Counted from the stretch's first letter, positions 1 through 11,690 are shown. The stretch: DNA of 64,000 nt from Prinia subflava (GCF_021018805.1 NW_026960613.1:682001-746000); one strand, 5' to 3'. Notes: generated from the letters alone by a model not told the origin. Translations and numbers: made by a program.

Positions 1-740
1 TTTACAACCGTTCCTACCGTGGCTTCATGGTAGCAATGCCAGCAGTCCTCGAAAGTGTACCCCTGAACAACAACGAGCTTTAAATCAAGTATCAGAAAAG
101 TTACAATGTGGTTAGAGTTCTTGCTGCATAGAGAACCTTCCACTTTCACTTTTCCTTTCCAACGCTGATGCCTGTCCATTTGCCACTGTTTTTCAATGGC
201 AAAAGAAAAAGGGGGAACACCTGTCTAAGTTTAGGTCAACAGCAAGTGTGGTGGAATGGGCGTTTTTACCTGTGCAACCAAAGAGTCGCGTCATGACCAG
301 AACAGACGCTCTTGCTGCATTGATAAAAAAGGGTAGGGATAGAATTGTAGAGATAGATGGAAAGGAACCAGCAGACATCAGTGTTCCTGTGAGAAGTGAA
401 GATTTAGAGTGGAAGCTGAGACATTCTGTCGCACTGCAAGAAGCATTGCTGGGTTTTACAGGTGTAGTTAACAATCAGCAGCCAAAAGGCCCAATGTGGA
501 CTCTAATTACACGCTATCAGTGGCTAGAGAGACCTTTGTTCTCCTTGACACCAGTTAAAGGCAGAACAGTGTTTACTGATGCCAGCCGAAAGACAAAGAG
601 GGCTGTGTGTGTGTGTGGCAACAGCAAGGAGAATGGATGCAACATTTACTTCAGAGCGAAGTGGGAGACAGTCTGCAAACCCTTGAACTGAGAGCAGTGT
701 GTTGGCCTTTACAGACCTAGAACAAAGAACCACTCAATGT
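1..740 (+). pseudogene. pol: pol: RT connection and start of RNase H, frameshifted
   Basis: An open stretch at 248-691 reads through the RT connection domain into the start of RNase H, where the motif VFTDAS near 568-585 supplies the first catalytic Asp. Upstream, 20-250 continues the same domain in the same frame with a stop near 115. The frame is lost at the (GT)n run at 604-618; a neighbouring frame then carries an LELRAV-like segment near 680-700 with the expected RNase H Glu. Slippage in the GT run is the likely cause. The rest of RNase H is deleted before integrase begins at about 740. Confidence 0.7.
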
Positions 741-1600
741 TGTTTCAGATTCAGGGCCCTGCATCGACAATTCCAAATCTCCCTGAATGATGCACAGGGA
801 ATTGTGCGTGCCTGCCCTCAATGTAGTCATCATGGGCCTGGCCTTGGCCTGGGCACGAACCCAAGGGGAATGAAAGCTTTAGAATTGTGGCAGATGGATG
901 TAACTCATGTTCCAGAATTTGGAAGATTGAGATATGCCCATTTCACTGTTGATACCTATTCTAAATTTGTCTGGGCCATGGCGCAATCAGGCAAAAGAGC
1001 TTTGCATGTTGAAAGACACCTGACTGTTTTGCAGTGATGGGAGTGCCTGCAGAAATTAAGACCGACAATGGTCCAGCCTATGTCGGTCAGCGAGTTGCTA
1101 GATTTATGCAAAAGTGGGGAGTCAAGCATACCACCGGAATTCCTCACTCTCCCACTGGTCAAGCCATCATAGAAAGGGCTAATTGGACACTGAAAGAATA
1201 TCTAGCAAAGCAAAAACAGGGTGATGAGACTGACATAACTAGTCGATTATCCAAGGTACTGTTCACTTTAAACTATTTGTGCCTAGCAGAAGGAAGAGAA
1301 GAGCCTGCGGTTGTCATCCACCACCATGCAGTGAAAGAAGGAAGACGGCAAGCAATTCAAGGGCTTTATGTATATCACAAAAACATGCAAATGGGCGAAT
1401 GGCAGGGACCGAGTCCTGTATTATTTAATGGTCGTGGTTATATGTGTGTTTCCACAGGAGAAGCAGGACCTGTTTGGGTGCCGAGCCGATTTACCCGTGC
1501 GTGTCCGCAGTCAAAGATACCAACTAATAGTGATAACCACGGTGACAGCAGTGATTTACCTGGAGCACCTCGAGAAGACCCAGAGACTGTTGAAAATTAA
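741..1600 (+). pseudogene. pol: pol: integrase, two frames, DD35E triad visible
   Basis: An N-terminal zinc-binding remnant (CPQC near 813-824) leads into the catalytic core. The first Asp is in the QMDV motif near 892, the second in TDNG near 1066, and the Glu in IIER; 35 residues separate the second Asp from the Glu, as in retroviral integrases. The frame shifts near 1030, so the core is split between open stretches 699-1037 and 1034-1600. The C-terminal part keeps the tryptophan-rich GEWQGP and GPVWVP segments typical of the DNA-binding domain. It runs to a TAA at 1598-1600, upstream of env. Recognition is by motif and order. Confidence 0.8.
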
Positions 1601-1731
1601 TTGTTAAATCAGAACAGATAGTTATATCGTTACAGTTATATGATTAAGTTTATGATAAGTCACTATTAGAGTTTAAGTTTAAGTAATAGGCAAGTGTTAT
1701 TTGTTTTGCTTTTTTAAGAGAGACAACTAAA

Positions 1732-3042
1732 ATGATGAGCAGAGTGTTAGGTGTTGGAATGTTTATTTTAATTAATGTTTTAATGGAAACAGGATCAGGA
1801 ATGCTTGAGATTGACCCAAGACAAAATATGTGGGTCACTTGGGCCAATCGGAGCAAACAAGATTCCTTTTGCTTGTCTTTAGCCACACCATCTAATCCTT
1901 TTCAGACTTGCTTGATTGGGGTCCCAGTGGACTCCATGACAGAGTTCAGAACCTGGTCTCAAATCAAAATTAATCCAAAAAGTGTTTTAGGAACACAAGC
2001 TGTTGTCATTGTACAAAATCTTAAAGTTGCCAGTACAGAGCCCCAGGAACTTGATCTTCTAGGCTCTGTGCCAGGAAATTACTGTTTAATCTTTGGACAT
2101 TTTATGATAAATTCAAGTTTATTAATTATAGACAAACAGCAACTGAAAAGTGACAACACTTGGTTATCTCCCCAATCCCCATTGTATTATAACTACACTG
2201 AATATTGCAACAATTGGACTGAGTCCGTGACACCATTAACAGGTGTTGCTAAGAAATTGCCACCAGGGATCTTTCTCATTTGTGGAGATAGAGCCTGGTC
2301 TGCAATGCCCCAAAAAGGTATGGGGGGACCGTGTTATTTCGGTAAATTGACATTGTTTGCTCATAGCATTCATCAGGTTTTAGGATTGTCTCAAAAGACC
2401 CGATGAGTCAAAGGCAGTATGTCTCAACTAGGCCCCAACTGTAAAGATCGAGTTGACTTATGGCAACCTGCAGCTGTAATCTCAGCATCATTTTTTGCCC
2501 CAGGAGTTGCTTCAGCGCAAGCCCTCACGCAATTAAAAAATTTGGCCTGCTGGACAGGAAAACAAATTAATGTAACATCCAATTTGCTAAGTGAGCTTGC
2601 CAAAGATGTTAATTATATTCGTCATGCGGTGCTTCAAAACAGAGCTGCTGTGGACTTCCTCCTTTTAGCACAAGGGCATGGATGTGAAGAATTTGAGGGC
2701 ATGTGCTTCATGAACTTATCAGATCATTCACAATTAATTTACAAGCAGCTATCACAGTTGAAAGAGAACATGAAAAAACTTGTAGCTGTAGACACTCCGT
2801 TTGACAAATGGCTTGGATCATGGGGTTTTACTGGGTGGATCAAGGACTTGATCCGTTTTAGTATAGTAGTACTTATTGTTATTATAGTTATTTTAATTAT
2901 CGTGCCTTGCTTGATACGGTGTATGCAAAAATTAGCCAGCCGTGCCTTAGCGTCAGTTTGGATAGCTCAGAAAGAAAAAGAGGGAACTGTAACCAGATTT
3001 CTTGGAGATCGCAGGCATGATGTGCTATGGAATGAGATTTGA
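1732..3042 (+). pseudogene. env: env: short SU plus TM in one frame with one TGA
   Basis: One frame runs from ATG 1732 to TGA 3040-3042, about 437 codons, interrupted only by TGA at 2404-2406 near the expected SU/TM border. The first part has a hydrophobic signal-like N-terminus and N-glycosylation sequons (NRS, NSS, NYT, NWT). It is short for an SU, so an internal deletion is likely. The second part has a fusion-peptide-like stretch near 2480-2530, a heptad region, the conserved immunosuppressive-domain region with a CX6C motif at 2683-2706, a membrane span near 2860-2920 and a cytoplasmic tail. The codon after CX6C is TTC (Phe), where gamma-type TMs have a third Cys. Alternative start: a spliced leader cannot be excluded. 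Confidence 0.75.
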
Positions 3043-3116
3043 GCTATCCCAAACTGGGCCTCAGATTTGGGCCTGCTAGGCCTCAGATTTTGGCCTGCGT
3101 AGAAGTAGATAAGCTT

Positions 3117-3379
3117 TGTGGCGCAGTTAGAAATTGGGTTAAGGTGTGGGCACAGACTGTATAGGGCAAATAGAGTGAAGACACGGTCGCTGCCTTAAAC
3201 TGAGATAGTGCACATACTTGTTCATGCTGAATGCCAATTGAAGTGCACCTGCAACTGTAAACTGACACTGTATAAAACCAGCCATTTCGAGAATAAAGAG
3301 GAGAACGTATGTTATAACCATATTGGTCGGACCTGCATTTGTTCCGTCTCCAATCCCAATTAGAGTCCCTGATTTCACA
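3117..3379 (+). repeat. 3' LTR of the alpha/beta-like provirus
   Basis: The segment starts TGTG and ends CACA, has a TATA-like TATAAAA at 3271 and an AATAAA at 3292-3297, and is followed directly by recognisable minus-strand CR1 sequence. A 263 bp length is short but within the range of alpharetrovirus-like LTRs. A duplicated GGCCTCAGATTT tract lies just upstream (3058-3095) and no convincing polypurine tract is seen, so the left end is the weaker one. Confidence 0.55.
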
Positions 3380-4476
3380 TTAGTGCACATGCACTTCAAT
3401 TGGGCTATTAATCCCACCACCTTTTTGGGGGGAGATGTCCTAATTCCTATGTGACCATTCTCAGGTGCCTCTGTGGTTTCTACCACATCAATAACCCTAG
3501 TATCTTTGCTGATGCATAGGTCCCCATCCCCTACCTCCACTGAGATGGCTAGGGCATTGCACTCATTAGGACCAGGGCATTTAAAATGTACTCTAGTGTA
3601 CTCAGCACATAGTGGAGTAGTCCAAAGGACCTTGCTAACGCACTGTCCCTTAAATATTGATGTGCTGCCACCAGGCTTTTCTCAAGGGAGCCTGGTTTCC
3701 TCCCTTTCTCCCATCAAATTTAGTTTAAAGCTCTTTTAATGAGCCCTGCTAACTGCTGCACAGAGATTCTCTTCCCCATTTGAGACAGGTTGTCATGGTT
3801 TTAAAGGCCAGTTGGAGCTAAAAAACCATGAAGACACTTGCTCAATGTCCCTCTTTCCCCTCTGTCTCTCCCTGGTCCCCTCCTGGTGGAATGGGGAGGA
3901 AAATAGAAGTAAAACTTGCATGTTGAGATAAGAACATTTTAATAGTTGAAAATAAAGTAAAATGCAACAATAATGGCAAATAATAATGATAATAAAAAGG
4001 GGAAAAACAAGAGATGTATAATGCAATTGCTCACCATCTGCTGACCAATGCCAGACCTCCCTTCCTAAGCCCAGATTGGCTCCTCTTCCAGCTACCTTTC
4101 CCCAGTTTATATACTGGGCATGATGTTCTACGGTGTGGAATATCCCTTTGGTCAGTTTGGATCACTTGTCCCAGCTATGCTCCCTCACAGGTATTTTTGC
4201 AAATCTCCTCAGTGGCAGAGCATGAGACAAGGAAAAAGTCCTTGGCCTAGGAGAAACATGACTTAGCAAAAACGCAAAACATTGTATCAACATCACTCTC
4301 ATTCCGGATCCAAAACACAGCACTTTGACAGCTACGGAGAAGAAATTAACTCTACTTTAGCTGAAACCAGGACACAGGTGTATGTTGTCTGTTGCCAACA
4401 GGCCTGGCGCCATGTAGACCAACCCATGATCAAAGAACCCAAAATGCTGCCAGTGACACCTGCCTCAGTGCCACAT
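3380..4476 (-). mobile_element. CR1 LINE fragment, minus strand, around the start of ORF2, split by an LTR
   Basis: On the minus strand, 3780-3380 reads as the CR1 region just before and at the start of ORF2; the segment containing GLIAQLKCMCTN matches the start of the endonuclease domain seen in another CR1 copy at 22380-22440. The minus frame 3139-3540 that continues into the LTR is a chance fusion. A solo LTR splits the fragment at 3791-4374. The continuation 4375-4476 is less certain as CR1. Confidence 0.6.
3791..4374 (-). repeat. Solo LTR-A, minus orientation, TSD CAGGT
   Basis: On the minus strand it begins TGTCCTGGTTTCAGC and ends CCATGACA. It is flanked by the perfect 5 bp duplication CAGGT (3786-3790 and 4375-4379). 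The family is the one also present at 9852-10857 and 50746-51665. With no internal sequence between the duplications it is a solo LTR left by LTR-LTR recombination. Confidence 0.85.
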
Positions 4477-4735
4477 TGTCGTGATTTAGGAATGGTACTC
4501 CCCAATTCAGTGCCCCTGCCAAGACTCTCCAAACCACATGCCACTCTCTCTTGCTCCCCTGCTTTCCCCTCTCCCTCCCAAAATGTAGATGTACAAAAAA
4601 AATCCCAGACTAATTCCTTCTCCTCCCCAAGCAAACAAACTAATAGGGGCCAGTTAATTTTTCCATTGGTAGAATTGCTAAAAAATTTTTAGGAAAGAAC
4701 AGAAAAGGAGAAAAGGGGTGCCTAATTTCACTTTC
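4477..4735 (-). repeat. LTR-H fragment, minus orientation
   Basis: It starts TGTCGTGATTTAGG on the plus strand, which reads as the 3' end of a minus-oriented LTR of a type common in bird genomes. It fades out near 4735 without a matching TG start, so it is truncated. No duplication was found. Confidence 0.4.
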
Positions 4736-6837
4736 ATCGAAAGAATGGTGTACTTTTATAATATTTTATTTCTTTTTCATCCTTTGCTTTTCATATAAAA
4801 TTCAGAAAGAATTTATTAGGAACATAATCATTGAAGATATTCATACCAGTATTGTGGTGTAGAAATTAGATGGCCTCTGTCCAGAGTTTTTCAAAGTGCT
4901 TAATCTTTCTTTGATGAATAGTTAGAAGTGCCTGCAAAAAGGATGATCATCTTGGCTGATCTTGTTCGATAGCTGACAAATTATGGCTTTTCTCTCTGTA
5001 CTGAGCTTTGAATAAGCTGGAAACACTATTGGAACATTTGATCAGTCTTCTTCATTCTATTTAATTGTATGCTGCTCTATATCTCCCTGCAATTCTTTCC
5101 AGAAATAAAGGAAAAAAAAAGACCAGGAAAGTCCTATATCCCACTACTGAAGGAAACATACTAGTCATTCCAGACTTAAAACACTAAACCTGAAGACATG
5201 CAGGCTAATTATAAAATAAATGACAATGGTAACACTACATGTTCACTAAACCGGACAAATTATCAATATGTCAACTGATGCTTACAATTAGCTATAGGCA
5301 TAAGATTCTGCCAAAATGAATAAAAAACCTGTTTATCAACACAGAGGCAAAAATTAAAAGCATGAATACAAAACAGAAGTGATGAAAACAACACAGAAAA
5401 ATGAAGGTAATAGAGATGGCAATGGGAAACTACACATGCATACCATATTCAGAAAGAGATGAGGGGGAGGGAACAAAACAGATAATTTTCATTATAGGTT
5501 TTAAATTTAGTCTCATGCTAAATTAGCTTTCTGAAATACCCTCCAGGTTTTGGGGGGAAAAAGCTCCATGGTTGCAATTTTTAAAACTAACCCTAAAACT
5601 AGAAGAAATTTAGGTTCTTCAATATAATGTATTTAAAAAAACCTTGCAGTTTTGGTCAGATTTGGAGGGTTCATAAATAGAAATGTCAGCTATTAACCAT
5701 TAGTCCAAAATTAAAATAATATAAATATTGCTTATTTGATCTGCATCCCACATTAGCAACATTACAATCAGATTTAATAATATCTGGCTAACGGCCTGAA
5801 TGACATTTTGCCGTATACTTGCCCTATGAAGAATTTTTTGTTTCCATTATTATTTCAAAAGACACATACTAAAATTGAAATGGAAGTTGAATCTGAAGTT
5901 TGGTGTTAAAAACACACACTTCCTCTATTCCACTAAAAAGAAATCAGGCTATAGGAAGAATAGGAGAATTGGCTAGTGCCAACTGAGTTTGCAACAACTT
6001 AATTTAAAAAGTAAAATGTGCTTTTATCAACATATAATTTAAACGTAAACTCCAATTTCTAGTAATTTCCCTCCCAGCACTTGTGAAGAACTAGTGAAAC
6101 ATCTGTCTATACACAAGTCTTTAACAGTCAATCATTGCAGAATTGTTTACATCTTAGGTACTAGGACACTAAAAACATATTCATAGAGTATTTTTAAAGA
6201 ATTCTTTCAGCGCTCTACTCCCTCATGCAGCATGGATGTATATTTACTCTGAAATGATCTGTCTATGACAAAAGAACAAGGATTAGGAAGGCAGGAATTA
6301 CAATTTCAATATTCTATCCTCTACGGAACCACTAAACATCAATGACAGCTTAGTCAACCAGCTTTTTAAAAGTTTATTGCTTATTTGGAAATATAAAAGA
6401 TGCGACTTACTTTGTATTCATCCTTTTGCTACAACTTTTCTTGGCAGAACTCTATAAAAAAAAGTTTTTAAAGCATTCACATAGAGGTAATAAAGATTTG
6501 CTTGTTGAGTCAACTTTACATACATTACACCTCAATAACTGTTCATTTAATAAATTCAGTCATCCATATTTTAAAAAATTCTTACAAAATAATGCTTTCA
6601 TCAACAACTTACGAGATTTACTATTTATTTAAACCCAAGAAACTGCCTTAATCTGCACATTTTTGCAAATATGAAGTAGTTTAGCTTCTCACTAAAAACA
6701 ACTAACTACATTCACCTTCCTCTGAACCCAACAACATGTGCAGAAAGATAACCACTACCTGGGATATGATAGCAGCATCTTATTACTATAAAACGTATGT
6801 GTTTGCTACCATTCAGTTGTGCACTTGAGTCATGACA
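4736..6837. other. AT-rich interval with no recognised feature
   Basis: About 2.1 kb of AT-rich sequence. I see no LTR ends, no CR1 similarity, no long open frame with recognisable motifs and no RNA gene. The short open frame at 6426-6632 has low-complexity composition and no support. Confidence 0.6.
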
Positions 6838-7500
6838 ACCCCATGCAGTGCTACAGGCCTGGGGAAGAGTGACTAGAAAGCTGCTCAGCAGAAAAGGACC
6901 TGAGGGATGTTGGTTGACAGCAGCTAAACATGAGCCAATGTGTGCCCAAGTGGCCAAGAAAGCCAATGACATCCTGGCTTGTATCAGAAATAGTGTGGCC
7001 AGCAGAACGAGGGAAGTGATTGTCCCCATGTACTTGGCACTGGTGAGGCTGCACCTCGAAAACTATGTCCAGTTCTGGGCCCTTCACTGCAAGAAGGACA
7101 TTGAGGTGCTGAAGCATGTCCAGAGAAGGGCAACAAAGCTGATAGAGTGTCTGGAGCAGCTGAGGGAACTGGGGTTGTTTATTCTGGGGAAAAGAAGTCT
7201 CAGGGGAGACCTTATCACTCTCTACAACTACCTGAAAGGAGGTTGTGGCAAGGTGGGGATCAGACTCTTCTCCCAGGCAACTAGCGATAGGACAAGGGCA
7301 AATGGCCTCAAGTTGCACCAGTGGATATTCAGGTTGGATATTAGGAAAGATTTATTCACTGAAAGAGTGGTTACACATTGGAACAGGCTCATCAGGAAAC
7401 TGGTGGAGTCACCATCCCTGGAGATGTTCAAAAAACAAGTAAACGTGGCACTTCGTGATATGGTTGAGAGTGGGCATGCTAGTATTTGGCTGAGGAAGGG
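6838..7500 (+). pseudogene. CR1 LINE 3' part: C-terminus of ORF2
   Basis: The plus strand carries the C-terminal part of the CR1 reverse transcriptase ORF, open from 6848 to 7513 (221 codons). It includes the conserved [13 protein letters not shown] and RRATKLIE segments and the LGLFIL...RSLRGDLI stretch known from CR1 tails. The 5' end is truncated, as is usual for LINEs. The 3' end is cut at 7500 by a minus-oriented LTR, so the usual CR1 terminal repeats are absent here. Although open, it encodes only the region after the RT palm. Confidence 0.85.
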
Positions 7501-8540
7501 TGTCATGATTTGACACTGGCCCAGCGCCAGGCACCCACTAGAGTCACTCGCTTACCCTCCCCTGCCACAGCTGGGCAGAGGAGAGGGACAAAAAAGTTAA
7601 CAAAGGCTTCACGATTTGAGATAAGAACCAGGAGAAAACACTTCAAGGGCAAAACAGGCTCAACTTGAAGTTGCAAAGTAAAATTTATTACTAACAGAAT
7701 CAGAGGAGGATAATGAGAAGTAAAATAAGTCCTTAAAACACCATTTTCCCCCCCAGCCCCTCCCTCCTTCCCACTGACAGCACAGGGAGATGGGGCATGG
7801 AGGTTTTGGTCAGTTCATCACCATAATTTTCTTCCACTGCTCTGGGAGAGGAGTCCTTTCCCTGTGAGGCCATGAGGTCCCTCCCACAGGAGGAGCAGCA
7901 GCCATATTGCACCTGCTGCAGCGTGAACTTCCCCCACGGGCAGGCAGTCCTCCCAAAACTGCTGTGACCTGGGTCTGTCTTTCCACAGGGTGCAATCCTC
8001 CAAGGACAGGCTGCTCTAGCTTGGAAGCAGGGGTCTCCTCTCTCCACCGGATCTTTCACTGGATCACAGCCTCCTCTGGGCATCTACCTGCTCTGGCATG
8101 GGCACCTCCCCCATGGGCTGCAGGTGGATCTCTGCATCCCTCGTGGACACATGGGCTGCAGGGGGACAACCTGCTTCACCATGGTCTTCACCATGGACTG
8201 CAGAGGAATCTTGGCTCCGGCGCCTGGAGCACCTCCTCCCCCTCCTTCTCCACTGACCTTAGTGTCGTCATGTTGTTTTCCCTCACATGTTCTCACCTCC
8301 TCCTCCTCTCCGACTGGAAGTAAAACCTTGTGACTTGGTTTTGATTTCCTTCTTAAATATGTCATCACAGGCATTACCAATCTCTCTCATTGGCCCAGTT
8401 TTGGCCAGTAGCATGTCCATCTCCAGAGCCATCAGCCATTGGCTCTGCCAGACATGGTGGGAAGCTTCCAGCAACTTCTCACAGGAGCCATCTTTGTGGC
8501 CTCCCTGCTGCCAAAAACCAGGACATGCCAAACCAATACA
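7501..8540 (-). repeat. LTR-B, minus orientation
   Basis: Read on the minus strand it starts TGTATTGGTTTGGCATG and ends CAAATCATGACA. The same family occurs in plus orientation at 27144-28247 and as fragments at 26367-26905 and 52050-52470. Its middle contains degenerate repeats of CTGCAGCCCATGG type. Flanks AAGGG and GGGGG match at only three of five positions, so a duplication is not secure. Several overlapping open frames on both strands inside it are by-products of the repeats. Confidence 0.7.
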
Positions 8541-9851
8541 GGGGGCCATCCAAGAAGGCCATCGGTTTAATTGCTGTTGAGACACAAGAAGGCAATTGTC
8601 AATCTCCCACACATAGAAGAAAGACTGCAATCCCTTTGCTTGATTCTGGTGAGGGGACTTCTCATCTGGCAATGCAAGGGTCAGTCAGTGAATACTCCTA
8701 CCAGAAACAGAAATAGAGGGTCCCTGTCTTCAGCCAGAAGGAGGGAAGGGATGACTGGGTATACAGTATGTGTAGATTTGATGGCCTGAAACGTCAGACC
8801 TACAAAAGTACAAGGCTTTGGTAAACATCAGTGTACAGGAGACAAGTGCAAATGCATCCTATTCTGACTGGCTTGGATCCCCTATGTATACATAACATAG
8901 ACTACCCCAAGAGAGGGTACTCCAAGGACCTAAAAGGGTACCAGCGGGCTTTTGGTGTAGCTGCCATTAACATACAAAGTTAAACAGCTGTCTACCCTGT
9001 CTGTCCTCTCAACCAATCCTTCTGTTGAGGGGTTGCTGCAGGTCAAAGAACAGCAGGAATCAATTGCAACCAGGACAGTGCACTGGTGACAATATCACAC
9101 GAACCGAAACTCCCTGGCTCCCATACATAAGCCAATTCATCAACTGGAGAACCAAGAAATGATCAGCAAGACTCACTCATCCTTTAATAGTCCCATATGG
9201 CCAGTGCCAAAGTCTGATGAAGGCAGACTAGTACAGCTTAAATGAAGTCACACCACCACTGAGTGCTGCCATACCAGACACACCAGAACTCTAGTATGAA
9301 CTGGAGTGAAAGGTAGACAGGTGATTGTTTGGTTTTTTTTCTCAACTCCTTTGGCAGCAGATTGCAGGTTACAGTTTACTTTCACATGGAGGAGTATCAA
9401 ATACACCTGGAATCAACTGCCCCAGGGGTGGAAGCACAGACCTTCCATTTGTGATGGACTAATCCAAACTGCACTGCAACAGGGTGATGCCCCTGAACAT
9501 TTACAATACACCAACAAAATCAGTGTGTGGGGCAATAAAGAAGTGTTTTAAGAAGAGAAAAAGAATAATTCAGATTCCTTTGTAAGATGGTTTTGTGATT
9601 TAAAAAAAAATAAAGCCATATCAATGGACCTGCACAGAAAATCCATCTCTTGGGTGCAAAATGGCAGGATTGACATCCTCATGCCCCTATGGGTGTGAAC
9701 AATAAAATAGGAACTATGTCCCCACCAGCTAACAAGGAAGAATCAAGATTTCCTAGGTCTGGTAGGATTCTGGAGAATGCATATTCCAGGTTATAGTCAG
9801 CTTTTGAGCCTTCACTATCAAGTAACCTGAAAGAACTATTTTGAGTAAGAC
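8541..9851 (+). pseudogene. pol: L-type ERV copy 1, part 1: end of gag, protease remnant, RT
   Basis: 8541-8800 resembles the gag/protease junction of the full-length element at 34700-34800. 8880-9000 carries the protease C-terminal segment, recognisable by comparison with 28370-28500 and 35000-35150. RT begins near 9120; 9306-9551 is an open piece covering the palm. The catalytic YIDD is degraded to YTNK near 9507, so this copy is dead. It stops at 9851 where a solo LTR interrupts it and resumes at 10858. Confidence 0.7.
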
Positions 9852-10857
9852 TGTCATGGTTTAACCACAACCAGCAAGTACCACACAGCTGCCCACTCGC
9901 TCGCTCTCACCCAGTGGGATGGGGGAAAGAATCAGAAGAGTAAAAGTGAGAAAACTCATGGGTTGAGATAAAAAAAGTTTAATAACTGAAATAAAATAAT
10001 AATAAATAACAACAAAGAAAAATAAAATCCAAGAAAAATAAGTGATGCAAATGAAAACAACTGCTCCCCCTCAACTGACTGATGGATGCCCAGTCCCATA
10101 GCAGCTCCTCCCCGCCAACCTCCCCCCTAACTTTATTACTGAGCATAATGCCATATGAAAAATCATCTGCACCTGGTGGGCTAACACAATTCTTATTCTT
10201 CAAAAACCACTGGCCTACAGAACTGCACAATGCCCATTCTGTAAGAAGAACTGGAAAGCAACAAGCCCAGTTGTGCCAACTTTTACCAGTTCACTGGGTG
10301 GTCAGGTATGACTTTGGGGCCACCAACCACCAGGGACCACTGAAGAGACCCCCAGGACAGAAGAACACATGCATAAAGTGGAGGGAAAATATCTTAATAA
10401 TTTTAGGGAAATTATTATCATATGTATGCTTATTGTAGGAAAAATAATTAAATATGTATGTAAAATATAGTCCACAAACAGGAGCTTTTCTGTATTCAGC
10501 ATGCACGATATTTTGGAGGAGATATCCCCTCATGCATCCAACTGAATAAAGAATGCCTGCTTCTTAATACTACATTGGTGTTAAGGAGTTTTTGTATTTT
10601 TACCAATTTTTGGTAACACCTGTGGTCAGTTGAGGTCAGCTATCCTGACTGTGTCCCCTCCCAACTTCTTGTGCACCCTCAGCCTACGCACTGGAAGGGT
10701 AGTGCAAGAAGCAGAAAAGGCCTTGACTCTGCAAGCACTGCTCAGCAACAACTAAAACATCCCTGAATTATTGTCAGTGTTTCCAGCACAAATCCAACAC
10801 AGAGCCACATACCAGCTATTGTAAAGAAAATTAACTGTCCCAGCCAAAACCAGAACA
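9852..10857 (-). repeat. Solo LTR-A, minus orientation, interrupted by another LTR
   Basis: The plus strand begins TGTCATGGTTTAACC and ends AACCAGAACA, the reverse of a TGTTCTGGTTTTGGCTGGG-type LTR. It interrupts RT of L-type copy 1: sequence on either side matches one continuous stretch of copy 2 near 29360. A second element occupies about 10160-10607. The flanks AAGAC and GAGGC are only partly similar, so the duplication has decayed. Confidence 0.75.
10160..10607 (+). repeat. Short LTR nested in LTR-A
   Basis: The insert separates CCATATG from TGGTCAGTTG, which are nearly adjacent in other LTR-A copies. It has an AATAAA at 10543-10548, followed by a U5-like end TTTTGGTAACA. The GGAGGAGATATCCCC segment before the polyadenylation signal resembles LTR-E (47410-47430, 38920-38940). 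Boundaries are approximate. Confidence 0.5.
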
Positions 10858-11690
10858 GAGGCCCTGAGCAACAACAAGCCTTTGAGCAGATCAAACAGGA
10901 AATAGCTTGTGTGGTAGCTCTTGGGCCTGTTCAGACAGGACCAGTCATGCAAAATATACTCTACACTGCAGGTGGGGAGCAGGGTTTCACCTAGACCCTC
11001 TGGCAAAGAGCATTAGGAGAAACAAAAGGTTTAGCTCTAGGATTTAAGGGGGTCTGAGCTGCTTCAGAAGTTGTTGGGACAGAGGCACATCTCTTGACAT
11101 GGCAATTGCTTGTACTATACTAGATGTTCAAAGGAAACCATCCCCATGACACATCATGCAATCAGTGCTACACGGAGTAAGTGGGTAGCACTGATTATAC
11201 AATATACTTGATCACACAACATACTTGACTGCAGAAACCCAACCACCCCAAAATCCTGAAAGAGATCATGGACTGGGATAGAAGGCAGAGATTTTGGAGC
11301 ATTGCCTGAGGAGGTGGCTCATGCCATATAATGAGTTATCAAAAGACAAACTTATTATGCTCTGTTTACTGATGCATCCTATTGTATTTTAGGAAACCAT
11401 CAGAAGTGGGAAGCTGCTGTGTGGAGTCCAACATGACAAGATGCCAAAGCCACTGAAGGAGAACATGTCCATTTGCCAAAGTGAAAACCATCCAACTAAC
11501 CCTAGAGATTGGTGAATGAGAAAAGTGACCAGTATTCCATCTTTGTACTGACTCCTGGATAGTGGCTAATGCCCTATGGGGGTGGCTGCAGCAATGAAAG
11601 AAGACCAATTGGTAGCAGTGTGGAGATAAACCCATCTGGGCTGCTGTACTGAATGACTGCTCAACACCTGGTCAGATTTTGGCTATCACA
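10858..11690 (+). pseudogene. pol: L-type ERV copy 1, part 2: RT end and RNase H
   Basis: The sequence continues directly from 9851 after the LTR is removed. It aligns along its length with 29370-30240 of copy 2. An RNase H start with LFTDAS lies near 11365-11380, and a second acidic motif with CTDS lies near 11546. Many frame breaks are present. Comparison with the other copies ends near 11690. Confidence 0.65.

Larger units (their letters stand above)
1..3379 (+). mobile_element. 3' half of an alpha/beta-like endogenous provirus (pol-env-3' LTR)
   Basis: The window opens inside pol of a class II (alpha/betaretrovirus-like) provirus. In order on the plus strand are the RT connection and RNase H region, integrase, env (surface plus transmembrane subunit) and a short TG...CA LTR. 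The 5' half lies outside the window, so neither the 5' LTR nor the target-site duplication can be checked. The LTR abuts a minus-strand CR1, which is probably the sequence it inserted into. Frame breaks in pol and one stop in env make it inactive as it stands, although env is well preserved. Confidence 0.8.

Noticed and set aside
3139..3540. 133-codon minus-strand open frame with an ORF2-like start
   Set aside because: The first half is CR1 but the rest reads through the antisense strand of a retroviral LTR. It is not a gene.
7907..8716. Several overlapping 60-140 codon frames on both strands
   Set aside because: All lie in minus-oriented LTR-B or in the adjacent degraded gag region and contain no recognisable domain.
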